Of a stretch of 52,621 nucleotides of DNA, positions 41,126-49,231 are shown one piece after another. Each line of letters opens with the position of its first letter. Positions within the stretch are counted from its first letter, which is position 1. A program made the position numbers and the translations under genes. Location of the stretch: the NCBI GenBank assembly GCA_017994695.1, contig JAGOKF010000018.1:1-52621 (forward strand). Reading direction: 5' to 3'. The notes beneath the pieces were generated by a model. The model saw nothing but the letters and a program-made list of their open reading frames with translations. It had not been told where the DNA came from and did not search any database. The stretch comes from Myxococcota bacterium (GTDB taxonomy: Bacteria; Myxococcota_A; UBA9042; DTJE01).

Positions 41126-43472
41126 CCAGAAGACCGTCCTCCGCCTGGGCCTGGTCCTGCTGCTGGGCCTCTCCCTGTGGCAGTCCCGGTTGCTGCGGCT
41201 GGAAACGGACATCACGCGGTTCCTTCCCGAGGGCGAGGACCGGGACCGCCTGGCCCTCCTGCAACTGGTCCGGGCCTCGGGATTCCAGCGGGGGCTGGTC
41301 CTCGCCGTCGAGGTCCCGGGGGACCGGGAGGCTCCCGACGAGGCCTTCCGGGTCCTCGTGGCGGCCTTCCGAACCTCCCTGGAGGACACGGGGCTCTTCC
41401 GGCACGTCCGGGGCGGCCCGCCCGAGGGGACCGTCGAGGCCTTCCGGGAAATCCTGTGGCCCCGGCGGTTCGCCCTCTTCGCCGACAACCCCGAGTCGGA
41501 CGTCCCTGCCCGGTTCTCCCCCGAGGGGGTCCGGAAGTCCCTGGAAGCCCTCCGGCAGGCCCTGGCCTCCCCCTCCGGGGCGATGGACCGCGCCCTGGCC
41601 CCCGAAGACCCCCTGCTCCTCTCCCGGGACCTGCTGGACCGCCTGGACCGGGAACTTTCGCACCTCTCCCCCAGGACCTGGCAGGGCCAGTGGTTCTCCC
41701 GGGACCTCCGGACCGCCCTCCTGCTGGCCGAGACGGAGGCCCCGGCCTTCGACACCGTCCGCCAGGGCGAGGTGCTGGACCGGGTCCGGCAGGTCTTCGG
41801 GAGGCTCCAGTCCGAACTCTGTCCCGGGGCCTCGCTCCGCCTGACGGGCCTCCCGCGGTTCGTGGTGGAATCGGAGCAGCGGGCCCGGGGGGACATCACC
41901 CGGGTCTCCCTGGTGGCCTCGGCGGCGTCGGTGCTGCTGTTCCTGCTGTTCTTCCGGGGGATCCGCCACCTCCCGCTGGTGCTCCTGCCCGTGGCCGGCG
42001 GCCTCGCCCTGGCCACGGGGATCCTGTCCCTGGTCCACGGCCGGATCCACGGCCTGACGCTCGCCTTCGGCGGCGTCCTGATCGGGGCCGCCATCGACTA
42101 CCCCGTCCACCTGGTCCACCACCTCTCCCAGGACCCGGCGTTCCGGGAGTCGGGACGCCTCCCGGGTCCCCTCCAGAAGAGCCTGTGGGCGGGGTTCCTC
42201 ACCACCCTGTCGGCCTTCGGCCTGCTGGCCTTCTCCACCTACCCCGGGCTGCGGGAAATCGCCCTCTTCTGCGCGACGGCCCTCTCGGGGGCCTTCGCCT
42301 GCTCCCTCGCCTTCGTGCCCCCGGTGGTCCGGCGGTTCCCGGCCCGGCGACTCCCCCGGCGCGTGGACATCCGCCTTCCGCGGCCCCTGGCGATCCCCCT
42401 GCTGGTCCTGGCCGCCCTGCCGGTGCTGGCCGTCCCGGCCCTGCGCCTGGAATCGGATGCCCGGGCCCTGGACGACGCCGACCCGGCGACCCTGGCCGAC
42501 GACGCCCATGTCCGTTCGCTGCTGCCCTCCTCGGCCCTCCCCCGCCAGGTCGTCTGCTCGGGCCCCGACGTCCAGCAGGTGCTCCGGTGCAACGACCGGG
42601 TCCACCGACACCTGGCGGCCTTCCGGGCCGGGAATGGAGGCATCCCCTTCGCGTCCCTCCACGGACTGATCCCCTCCGAGGACCACCAGCGGCGGACCCT
42701 GGCCGCCCTGGCGGCCCTGCCCGGCTCCCTGGAGGACGACCTCCGGGGGGCCCTGGCCGGGGCGGGCTTCCGCCCCGACCGCTTCGGGCCCTTCTTCGAG
42801 GCCCTCGCGGAGGCCCGCGGCGGCGGGGTGACTCCCCTGCTCCCGCAAGACCTGGACGGCACCCCCCTCGGGGAGGCCCGGGACGGCCTGCTGTTCCCCC
42901 GACCCGACGGATGGGCCGCCGTGACCCTGGCGGGGCCTCCCCCCGAGGCGACCCCGGATCCGGTGGCCGACCTGGCCGAGGACCCGGAAGTGGTGGTGCT
43001 GGATCCCGGGGCCCTGGTCTCCCGCCTCATCACCGCCTCCCAGGCCCAGACATTCGGCCTGCTGTGGGCGGGGGTCCTGGTCAACGGGATCTGGATGCTC
43101 GGCCTCCGGGGCCGGCGAGGCCTGTGGATGCTGCTCCCCTCGGCCCTGACCCTGGCCTCGGTGACCGGCGTGCTGGTCCTCCTGGGGCAGCCCCTGAACT
43201 TCCTCCACGCGGTCGCCCTGCTGCTGGTGCTGGGCATGGGGGTGGACTACGGCATCTTCCTGCTGGACGCGTCGTCCTCCGGCGAGGTCTCCCGGACCTC
43301 CGGGAGCGTGCTGCTGGCCGCCGCCACCACGCTGGCCTCCTTCGGGGGGATGGCCTTCGCCCGGACCGGGGCCCTGGTCGCCGTGGGCGGTACCGTGAGC
43401 GGGGGACTGCTGCTGGTGCTGCTGTTGACGCTGGCCGTGCTGCCCCTGGCAGGGCACGGGAGGCCCCCGTGA
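41112..43472 (+). CDS. MMPL/RND-family lipid exporter (ApeM-like)
   Basis: 786 residues if begun at ATT 41112, close to family length; the first conventional start, TTG 41190, removes 26 residues. The upstream segment encodes VLRLGLVLLLGLSLWQSRLL, a proper first transmembrane helix, running directly into RLETDITRFLPEGEDRDRLA. Two halves follow, each with a periplasmic loop and a five-helix bundle. The proton-relay type aspartates lie in GAAIDYPVHLVHHLS and GMGVDYGIFLLD. The exporter probably moves the acyl product across the inner membrane to the LolA-like carrier. It overlaps the DUF3261 gene by GTGA. Confidence 0.85.
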   Translation: MSRPDQKTVLRLGLVLLLGLSLWQSRLLRLETDITRFLPEGEDRDRLALLQLVRASGFQRGLVLAVEVPGDREAPDEAFRVLVAAFRTSLEDTGLFRHVRGGPPEGTVEAFREILWPRRFALFADNPESDVPARFSPEGVRKSLEALRQALASPSGAMDRALAPEDPLLLSRDLLDRLDRELSHLSPRTWQGQWFSRDLRTALLLAETEAPAFDTVRQGEVLDRVRQVFGRLQSELCPGASLRLTGLPRFVVESEQRARGDITRVSLVASAASVLLFLLFFRGIRHLPLVLLPVAGGLALATGILSLVHGRIHGLTLAFGGVLIGAAIDYPVHLVHHLSQDPAFRESGRLPGPLQKSLWAGFLTTLSAFGLLAFSTYPGLREIALFCATALSGAFACSLAFVPPVVRRFPARRLPRRVDIRLPRPLAIPLLVLAALPVLAVPALRLESDARALDDADPATLADDAHVRSLLPSSALPRQVVCSGPDVQQVLRCNDRVHRHLAAFRAGNGGIPFASLHGLIPSEDHQRRTLAALAALPGSLEDDLRGALAGAGFRPDRFGPFFEALAEARGGGVTPLLPQDLDGTPLGEARDGLLFPRPDGWAAVTLAGPPPEATPDPVADLAEDPEVVVLDPGALVSRLITASQAQTFGLLWAGVLVNGIWMLGLRGRRGLWMLLPSALTLASVTGVLVLLGQPLNFLHAVALLLVLGMGVDYGIFLLDASSSGEVSRTSGSVLLAAATTLASFGGMAFARTGALVAVGGTVSGGLLLVLLLTLAVLPLAGHGRPP

Positions 43473-44056
43473 GACACCGGGCCCTGGTGCTGGTGCTGGC
43501 CGGACTCGCCTGCCGGAGCCCCGTTGCCATCGACGTCGGCCGGTGGGCCGGACCGGACCTCCGGATCGATCACTCCCTCTGGCTGGAGGCCCGGGGCCAG
43601 TCCTTCCTGGGCCGGGGGGTGTTGCAGCGCCGAGGGGACCGCCTGGACCTGCTGCTGCTGGCTCCCACGGGCCAGCGCCTGCTGACCGTCGAGGCCCGGG
43701 GACGAACGGTCCGGGCCCGGGCCACGGTCCCCGCCCTGGAACGCCTGGACCCGGCCCGGCTGCTGGACGACGTCCGCTGGGCCCTCTTCGCCGGGTGTCC
43801 CGGGAGCCTGCCCGGTCCCGAGGTCCGCTGCGAGGTGGGCGGGCGGCGGGTGGTCGAGGCCCGGGACGAGGGAGGCCGCCCGGTGCGCCGGGAGGTCCGC
43901 CGCCGGGGATCGACGATCCGGGTCGAGTTCGAGGACTGGTCCGGAGCCTCGGGGTGCCCGGAGGTTCCCCGCCGGGTGCGCTTCCACGACGTGGATGGGG
44001 GATACCGGTGGGAGATGGGGGTGGATGCCTGCCGGGTGGCGATTCCCGGCCCCTGA
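43469..44056 (+). CDS. DUF3261 lipoprotein (ApeN-like)
   Basis: 195 residues from GTG 43469. The signal peptide ends LAGLAC (probable lipidation at Cys15, with a non-ideal -3/-2). Residues 30-110 show the family pattern RGQSFLGRGVLQRRGDRLDL, LLAPTGQRLLTVEARG and LDPARLLDDVRWALF. A disulfide-capable Cys pair lies further on. It is the last gene of the operon, as ApeN follows ApeM in aryl polyene clusters. Likely an outer-membrane-anchored acceptor for the exported lipid. Its stop is 7 bp from the convergent stop of the DUF4410-like gene. Confidence 0.82.
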   Translation: MRHRALVLVLAGLACRSPVAIDVGRWAGPDLRIDHSLWLEARGQSFLGRGVLQRRGDRLDLLLLAPTGQRLLTVEARGRTVRARATVPALERLDPARLLDDVRWALFAGCPGSLPGPEVRCEVGGRRVVEARDEGGRPVRREVRRRGSTIRVEFEDWSGASGCPEVPRRVRFHDVDGGYRWEMGVDACRVAIPGP

Positions 44057-44063
44057 CCCCGCG

Positions 44064-44623
44064 TCACTTCTTGTAGACGCCCTGGATCGCCTTGGCGCTG
44101 CCCTTCAGGATCAGCAGGCTGACCTTCTGGACCGCCGCGGGCCAGTCGCTGCTGCCGCTGCCCTCGTTCAGTTCCCCGCTGGCCAGTTTCCCCGACTCCC
44201 CGGTGAGGCGGTAGGAGGCCGCCAGGCGGGCCTCGGCGGCGTTCGCCATCGCCATGCCTGCATAGCCCCCGAGCAGGGCCCCGGCCACCCGGGCTCCCTT
44301 GGCGCCCGGGTTGTACGACAGGACCTTCACGGTCAGCAGGAATTTGTTGGGCCCTGGGGTGAACTGGTCCGCGGCCTCCAGCGTCTCGATCTCGTACCCG
44401 TTCTTGTCAAAGCGCTTCTTGAGGTCCGCGGCGAAGTACTCTCCGACCTGGGTCAACTGCTTCGCCTTCTCGGCATCGGTGTCCTCGGTGATGCCGTAGT
44501 CGAACACGACCGAGACCACCACCTTGCCCCGTCGGGGGGCACCGGGGCCTTCAGGCCCGGACCGCAGGCCGCGAGGCCCAGCATCAGGACGACTCCCACC
44601 GCCAGCAACGGAATGCGCGCCAT
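44064..44623 (-). CDS. DUF4410-like lipoprotein, apparent 1-nt frameshift near the N-terminus
   Basis: From ATG 44623 (GGAGGGAAGGG upstream) the frame encodes a clear lipoprotein signal, PLLAVGVVLMLGLAACGPG, with Cys20. It then reads into KAPVPPDGARWWS and loses sense. One frame over, RRGKVVVSVVFDYGITEDTD starts and continues without stop to 44064. That part has features of a DUF4410-like domain: LLTVKVLSYNPGAKGARVAG, LGGYAGMAMANAAEARLAAS and a Gly-rich membrane-associating stretch. Total length 560 nt is one short of a multiple of three. Adding one C in the CCCCCC run (plus-strand 44534-44539) restores the whole protein. A sequencing error, a real mutation, or -1 slippage are all possible. 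Confidence 0.7.
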
Positions 44624-44654
44624 GGTCCCTTCCCTCCATGCAGGAAATTCCAGA

Positions 44655-44668
44655 CAGTCTCGTGACTG
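44655..44668. repeat. Inverted repeat at the DUF4410 gene transcription start
   Basis: CAGTC-TCGT-GACTG, perfect 5-bp arms, 8 bp downstream of the -10 at 44682-44677. It would cover about +1 to +14 of the transcript: either an operator or a 5' hairpin. The short arms make chance plausible. Confidence 0.3.
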
Positions 44669-44676
44669 CGAAAATC

Positions 44677-44705
44677 TTCGTAGTCCTTCCGACGTCCATT
44701 GTCAA
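44677..44705 (-). promoter_or_regulatory. Promoter of the DUF4410-like lipoprotein gene
   Basis: Perfect TTGACA (44705-44700), a 17-bp spacer, TACGAA (44682-44677). The leader is about 47 nt. It faces away from the promoter at 44777-44805. Confidence 0.6.
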
Positions 44706-44776
44706 CGGCTCCGGCCTGGATCCGGCCGCCCGATGCGGCCGTCCCCCGGGGAAACGGCCCGGCCGGCCGGTTCACC

Positions 44777-44805
44777 TTGACAGGGTCCGGGGCGGGTTCG
44801 ACAAT
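44777..44805 (+). promoter_or_regulatory. Promoter of the second MMPL operon
   Basis: Perfect TTGACA (44777-44782), a 17-bp spacer, GACAAT (44800-44805, four of six). It is about 41 nt upstream of the ATG at 44847. Confidence 0.65.
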
Positions 44806-44846
44806 CGCCGCGCCGACAGGCCCCGCGGGGAAAGGAGGCGTCCCGA

Positions 44847-47606
44847 ATGCTGGAGACGGTTTTCGAACGCCTGGCGCGCGGGGTCTCGCGACATCCCTGG
44901 TGGGCCCTGCTGTCGATGGCGGCGGTCAGCGCCCTGGCGGTCTGGTCCACCTCCCGGACCCCGATCTTCACCTCCCGCCGGGCGCTGCTGGTCCCCGGAA
45001 GTCCCGAGGTGATCCGCTTCGATCGCTTCATGGAGCACTACGGAGCCGCCTCGGACCTGATCCTGGTCCTGGAATCCCCCGAGGGAATGCCGATCCCCCG
45101 GGAGGAGATGGAGGACTTCTCGTCGCTGCTGGCGGAACGGCTGCGGGAGGTCCCGGAGGTGAAGTCCGCCGAGGCCCGGGTGGACGTGGCCTTCTTCCTG
45201 AGCCATGCCTGGACGTCGGCCCCGATGGAGCAGATGGACCAGGCGGAGTCCTTCATCCATTCCCTGGTCCGGTTCCCCGACGGGGTTCCCCGGACGATGG
45301 CCCAGGCCCTGGACATGGCGGAAACCTGGTTCGAGAACCCCCCTTCCCTGGCCGACAAGACCTTCCAGTTGCAGGATGCCCGGCGCATGCTGGACAGCGC
45401 CCGGTTCCTGCTGCTGGAGTGGCTTCGCTGGGTGGAATCGGACAGCACGCCACGGCGCATCTCCTGGGTACAGTTGCTGGGTGGGCAGCCCGAGGCCCGG
45501 GACCTGATCGCGGGCAACGGGTACTACGCCACCCGGGACGGCAAGGTCCTCTTCGTCTTCGTGCGCCCGGTGAACCCCTCCGAGGACTTCCGGTACCTGG
45601 GTCCCTTCTACCGGGGAGTCCGCCAGAAGGCCGAGGAGGTCCGGAGCGCCTGGGCCGCCGAGGGCCGCCGGGCGCCCACCGTGGGCCTCGGGGGCAACCC
45701 CGCCATCGTGTACGAGGAGTTCATGGGCCTGCAGCGGGCCGTCGTCTGGACCGTCGGGACCGCGGCGGTGCTGGTGCTGCTGGTGATCCTGTTCGGGCTG
45801 CGATCCTGGCGCCGGGCCGTCGTGGTCTTCGTGCCGATGGGCATGGGGGCCCTCTGGGGCACCGGCCTGGTGCTGCCGGTCCTCGGGCACATGAACATGG
45901 TCACCACGGCCTTCACGGCGATCCTGTTCGGGATGGGGGTGGACTACGGGATCTTCGTCAGTTCCCGGATCTTCGAGGAACAGCGGAAGGGCGTCGCCCT
46001 GGCCGAGGCCATCGCCACCGGGACCGCCCGGTCCGCCCGGGCCATCCTGCTGGCCGCCGGGGCCTCGGTGGCCGTGTTCCTGTCCCTGGCCACGGCCGAG
46101 TTCCGGGGCTTCCACGACCTGGGCATCGTGGCGGCCCTGGGGATCGTGACGGTCGTGCTGGCGACCTTCCTGGGCCTCCCGGCCCTCTACCGGCTGCTGC
46201 CTCCCCGGACCGTGCCCCTGGCGACCCCCTCGGGCAGTTCGCTGCTGGGCACCCCCGAGGAGACGGGGTGGAGGGCCTGGAAGATGCCCAACCGGGTCGC
46301 CGTCGGGGTCGTGACGGTCTTCGTGCTGCTGGGGGCGACGGGGTTCGCGCTGGGCCTGCAGCTCCCGTTCAACTACGACGTGCTGGAGATGCTCCCGAAG
46401 GACTCCGAGGCCGCCCGCCTCTCCCGCCTGATGTCGGAGCGGAGCGACTTCCAGTCGGAGGTGACGATCCTGCTGGCGAAGGACATCGCCCAGGCCCGGG
46501 ACCAGGCGGCGGCGGCCGAGGGGAAGGACACGGTGGCGAAGGTCCAGACCGTGGCGCCGCTGTTCCCGGAGGACGCCGAGGAGCGGGCCCGGAAGACCCG
46601 GCGCATCGGGGAGGCGATGGAGGCCTCGGAGGTGGCCCACTGGGTGCTGGACCAGACCCGGATCGCCCTGCCCGACGACGGGGCCGCCCGGATCGCGGCG
46701 ATCCTGGACCGGGCCCTGGACCTGGTGGACGACTTCCAGGAGGCGGCCTTCTCGGCCGGGCACAAGGACCTCGTGAAGGACATCGAGGAACTGCGGGGTC
46801 TGCTGCGCCGGCTCAGCGCCCGTCTCCGGGCGGACCCCGAGCGGGCGGCACGGGCCAACCAGGCCTTCCTGGACCGCCTGCTGGGGGACGCCCAGTCGGT
46901 GGTCCGGGCCCTGATCTCCTGGAAGGACGCCCGACCCCTGCAGGTGCAGGACCTCCCTCCCGACATCGCCCACCGCTTCTTCGGGTCCGACGGGTCGGTG
47001 GCCACCTACGTGTACCCGAAGGGGTCCATCTACGACCTGGACTTCCTGGACCGGCTGATGGCCGACCTGAAGGCGATCACGCCGGAAATCACCGGGTTCC
47101 CCAGCACCCACCAGGTGATGTCCCGGGCGGCGTTCCATTCCTTCTACCGGGGCACCCTGCTGGCCTTCGCGGTGGCGATGGTCTACCTGCTGGTGCTGCT
47201 GCGGCGGGTCACGGCCTTCGCCGTGGCGTCGCTGCCCCTGCTGGTGGGGGAGGGCCTGATGCTGCTGCTGCTGGCGATGTTCGGAGCCCAGTGGAACTAC
47301 GCCAACATCATCGCCCTGCCGCTGCTGATGGCCCTGGCGCTGGACTACGGGGTCTGGTTCGCCCACCGCACCGACGAGATGGATGGCCTGGGCCCCTGGC
47401 AGGTGCTCCAGGTCGCCGGGGGGCCCATCCTGATGGCGGCCCTGACGACGCTGGCGGGGCTCGGCGCCATCTCCTTCGCCGAGTACCGGGGCGTATCGAC
47501 GCTGGGACGCAACGTGACCCTGGGCCTCTTCCTCTGCCTGGGCAGCGCCCTGGTGATCGCCCCGGCCCTGGTGCAGGTCCTCTCCCGTTTCCGGAGGCGC
47601 CGATGA
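44847..47606 (+). CDS. MMPL/RND-family exporter, second paralogue (HpnN-like size)
   Basis: 919 residues. AAAGGAGG lies 8 nt before ATG 44847. Helix 1 (WWALLSMAAVSALAVW) is followed by a large periplasmic domain, then helices with GMGVDYGIFVSSRIFEE. A second periplasmic domain of about 300 residues, rich in charged helical segments, is followed by helices with LLMALALDYGVWFAHR. The paired Asp-Tyr-Gly signatures are those of MMPL transporters. The size suits HpnN-like lipid exporters, but no hopanoid genes are present, so cargo is unknown. It overlaps the next gene by ATGA and diverges from the DUF4410-like lipoprotein. Confidence 0.85.
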   Translation: MLETVFERLARGVSRHPWWALLSMAAVSALAVWSTSRTPIFTSRRALLVPGSPEVIRFDRFMEHYGAASDLILVLESPEGMPIPREEMEDFSSLLAERLREVPEVKSAEARVDVAFFLSHAWTSAPMEQMDQAESFIHSLVRFPDGVPRTMAQALDMAETWFENPPSLADKTFQLQDARRMLDSARFLLLEWLRWVESDSTPRRISWVQLLGGQPEARDLIAGNGYYATRDGKVLFVFVRPVNPSEDFRYLGPFYRGVRQKAEEVRSAWAAEGRRAPTVGLGGNPAIVYEEFMGLQRAVVWTVGTAAVLVLLVILFGLRSWRRAVVVFVPMGMGALWGTGLVLPVLGHMNMVTTAFTAILFGMGVDYGIFVSSRIFEEQRKGVALAEAIATGTARSARAILLAAGASVAVFLSLATAEFRGFHDLGIVAALGIVTVVLATFLGLPALYRLLPPRTVPLATPSGSSLLGTPEETGWRAWKMPNRVAVGVVTVFVLLGATGFALGLQLPFNYDVLEMLPKDSEAARLSRLMSERSDFQSEVTILLAKDIAQARDQAAAAEGKDTVAKVQTVAPLFPEDAEERARKTRRIGEAMEASEVAHWVLDQTRIALPDDGAARIAAILDRALDLVDDFQEAAFSAGHKDLVKDIEELRGLLRRLSARLRADPERAARANQAFLDRLLGDAQSVVRALISWKDARPLQVQDLPPDIAHRFFGSDGSVATYVYPKGSIYDLDFLDRLMADLKAITPEITGFPSTHQVMSRAAFHSFYRGTLLAFAVAMVYLLVLLRRVTAFAVASLPLLVGEGLMLLLLAMFGAQWNYANIIALPLLMALALDYGVWFAHRTDEMDGLGPWQVLQVAGGPILMAALTTLAGLGAISFAEYRGVSTLGRNVTLGLFLCLGSALVIAPALVQVLSRFRRRR

Positions 47607-48421
47607 GACGACGAGACATCCTGGTTGCGATCCTGGCCCTGCTGCTTCCGGCCTCCCTCCAGGCCCGATCCCTGGTCCTCTGCTACCCCGGAGGAGGAGT
47701 GAAGGCCCGGGACGCCCAGCCCTCCACCGAGAAGATGCTCCGGCTGGTGGAGCGTCTGGGAGGTTGGAAGGCGGGCACCTTCGAGTCCTTCTTCACCGCC
47801 AAGGGGGACGAGTGCGAGCGATGGATGGCGGAGAAGAAGCCGGACTTCGCCATCGTGACGCTGGGATACTGGCTGGACCACGGATCGTCCGACGGATGGG
47901 AACCCCTGGTGCAGCCCAAGGTCCAGGGGAAGACCACGGAGGTCTTCCGGGTCGTGGTCCGAAAGGGAACCTACCGGGACCTGGAGGGCCTCAAGGGGCG
48001 ATCCCTGGGCGGCACCCCGCTGGAGGAGCCCCGCTTCGTGGAGCGGGTGATCTTCCAGGGACGCTACCGCCTGTCGGACTTCCAGGTCCGCCCGGGTCTC
48101 CAGGCCCTGAAGGCCCTCCGGGCCCTGAACGAGCGGGAACTGGAGGCGGTGATCCTGAACGACCAGCAGTTCCGGTCGATTGACTCCCTTCCCTTCGGGG
48201 CCGAACTGGAGGCGATCTTCGCGTCGGACCCGATCCCGCTGATGGGGGTGGTCGCCCACACCCAGCGGACCACTCCCGAGGAGCGCAAGAGGCTCCAGAA
48301 GGCGATGCAGGGATTCTGCGGGCACCCGGACGGGAAGGGGTTCTGCGAGTTGTTCGGGATCGACGCCTTCCTGCCGGCCAACGGCAGCGTCTACGACGGG
48401 GCGAGGGCGCTGTGGAAGTGA
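47603..48421 (+). CDS. Periplasmic substrate-binding protein, PhnD-like fold
   Basis: 272 residues. The signal peptide (ILVAILALLLPASLQA, then RSLVLCYPGG) precedes a type 2 periplasmic binding fold. Residues STEKMLRLVERLGGW and KPDFAIVTLGYWLDHGSS form lobe 1. LEGLKGRSLGGTPLEEPRF and EREL-EAVILNDQQF belong to the hinge/lobe 2 pattern found in PhnD-like proteins. No ABC permease or ATPase accompanies it; the partners are an MMPL exporter and a TatT-like lipoprotein. It could be a TRAP P-component analogue or a lipid-binding periplasmic protein rather than a phosphonate binder. Confidence 0.7.
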   Translation: MRRRDILVAILALLLPASLQARSLVLCYPGGGVKARDAQPSTEKMLRLVERLGGWKAGTFESFFTAKGDECERWMAEKKPDFAIVTLGYWLDHGSSDGWEPLVQPKVQGKTTEVFRVVVRKGTYRDLEGLKGRSLGGTPLEEPRFVERVIFQGRYRLSDFQVRPGLQALKALRALNERELEAVILNDQQFRSIDSLPFGAELEAIFASDPIPLMGVVAHTQRTTPEERKRLQKAMQGFCGHPDGKGFCELFGIDAFLPANGSVYDGARALWK

Positions 48422-49173
48422 CGCGTCGCCGACCCGGGAAGGCCTTCGGCTGGGTCGTGATCGCGCTGGTCGGGATCGGCTGCGGATCCCCCCAGGTGCG
48501 CCTGGACGGAGTCGAGGACTGCCCCGAGGACATCCCCTCCCTGCTCCCGGACCATCCCTCCTACCGGGACCTGGCCTGCATCGTCCAGGTGGCCCGGAAG
48601 GCCCCTTCCCTGAGCGCCCGGCAGCACCGGGTGGTCGCCCGGGCCGCATCGGACCTCTCGGCCGGGGAGGCCGACACGCGGCGGGCCGAAGGACTGGCCG
48701 ACGAGGGACTCCACCACGCCCGGAGGGCCCTGGCCCTGGAGGACCAGCCGGTGTCCCACTACTACGTGGGGATGCTCTGGGGACTCGCGGTGGCCCGGAG
48801 GCCGCTGGCGGCCATGAAGGCCCTGTCCTCCATCGAGAGTCACCTCCGCCGGGCGGTCCAGGGATCCCCCGACGAGGACGGGGGAGGGCCGCTGCGGGTG
48901 CTGGGCATGCTGTACCTGAAGGCCCCCGCCTGGCCCCAGGGCATCGGGGACCCGGACAAGGGCCTGGCCCTGCTGGAGCAGGCGGCCTCCTCCCACCCGG
49001 AACACCCCCTGAACCTGCTGTTCCTGGCCCAGGCCCTGAAGGACAACGAGGAGGAAGGCTGGGAGGATCGGGTCGCCGAACTGGTGCGGCAGGCCCGGGA
49101 CCTCCTGGACCGGCAGGACTTCGGGTGGCCCACCCAGCGGTGGCGCCGGGAACTGGAGTCCCTGGCCCCCTGA
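48418..49173 (+). CDS. TatT-like helical-repeat lipoprotein
   Basis: 251 residues from GTG 48418 (GTGA overlap; GTG 48412 also in frame). The signal (FGWVVIALVGIGCGS) has a probable lipid Cys. Helical pairs follow: LADEGLHHARRALALEDQPV, YYVGMLWGLAVARRPLAAMK. Then LRVLGMLYLKAPAWPQGIGD and KGLALLEQAASSHPEHPLNL, which resemble the conserved core of the TRAP transporter TatT (T-component) family. TatT proteins are trimeric TPR-like lipoproteins partnering a periplasmic binding protein, consistent with the gene just upstream. Confidence 0.68.
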   Translation: MTRRRPGKAFGWVVIALVGIGCGSPQVRLDGVEDCPEDIPSLLPDHPSYRDLACIVQVARKAPSLSARQHRVVARAASDLSAGEADTRRAEGLADEGLHHARRALALEDQPVSHYYVGMLWGLAVARRPLAAMKALSSIESHLRRAVQGSPDEDGGGPLRVLGMLYLKAPAWPQGIGDPDKGLALLEQAASSHPEHPLNLLFLAQALKDNEEEGWEDRVAELVRQARDLLDRQDFGWPTQRWRRELESLAP

Positions 49174-49174
49174 C

Positions 49175-49190
49175 GCCCCGCCTCTGGGGC
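49175..49190. terminator. Weak hairpin between convergent genes
   Basis: GCCCC/GGGGC with a 6-nt loop immediately after the stop at 49173, facing the convergent stop at 49232. Only 5 bp and no T-tract. Confidence 0.25.
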
Positions 49191-49231
49191 CTCCCCGGGG
49201 ACCGCCTCCCGATACCCCTTCCCGCGACCGG

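Noticed and set aside
44847-47606. Assignment as the hopanoid exporter HpnN
   Set aside because: Size and fold fit, but no squalene-hopene cyclase or other hpn genes are in the window, so only the broad MMPL call is supported.
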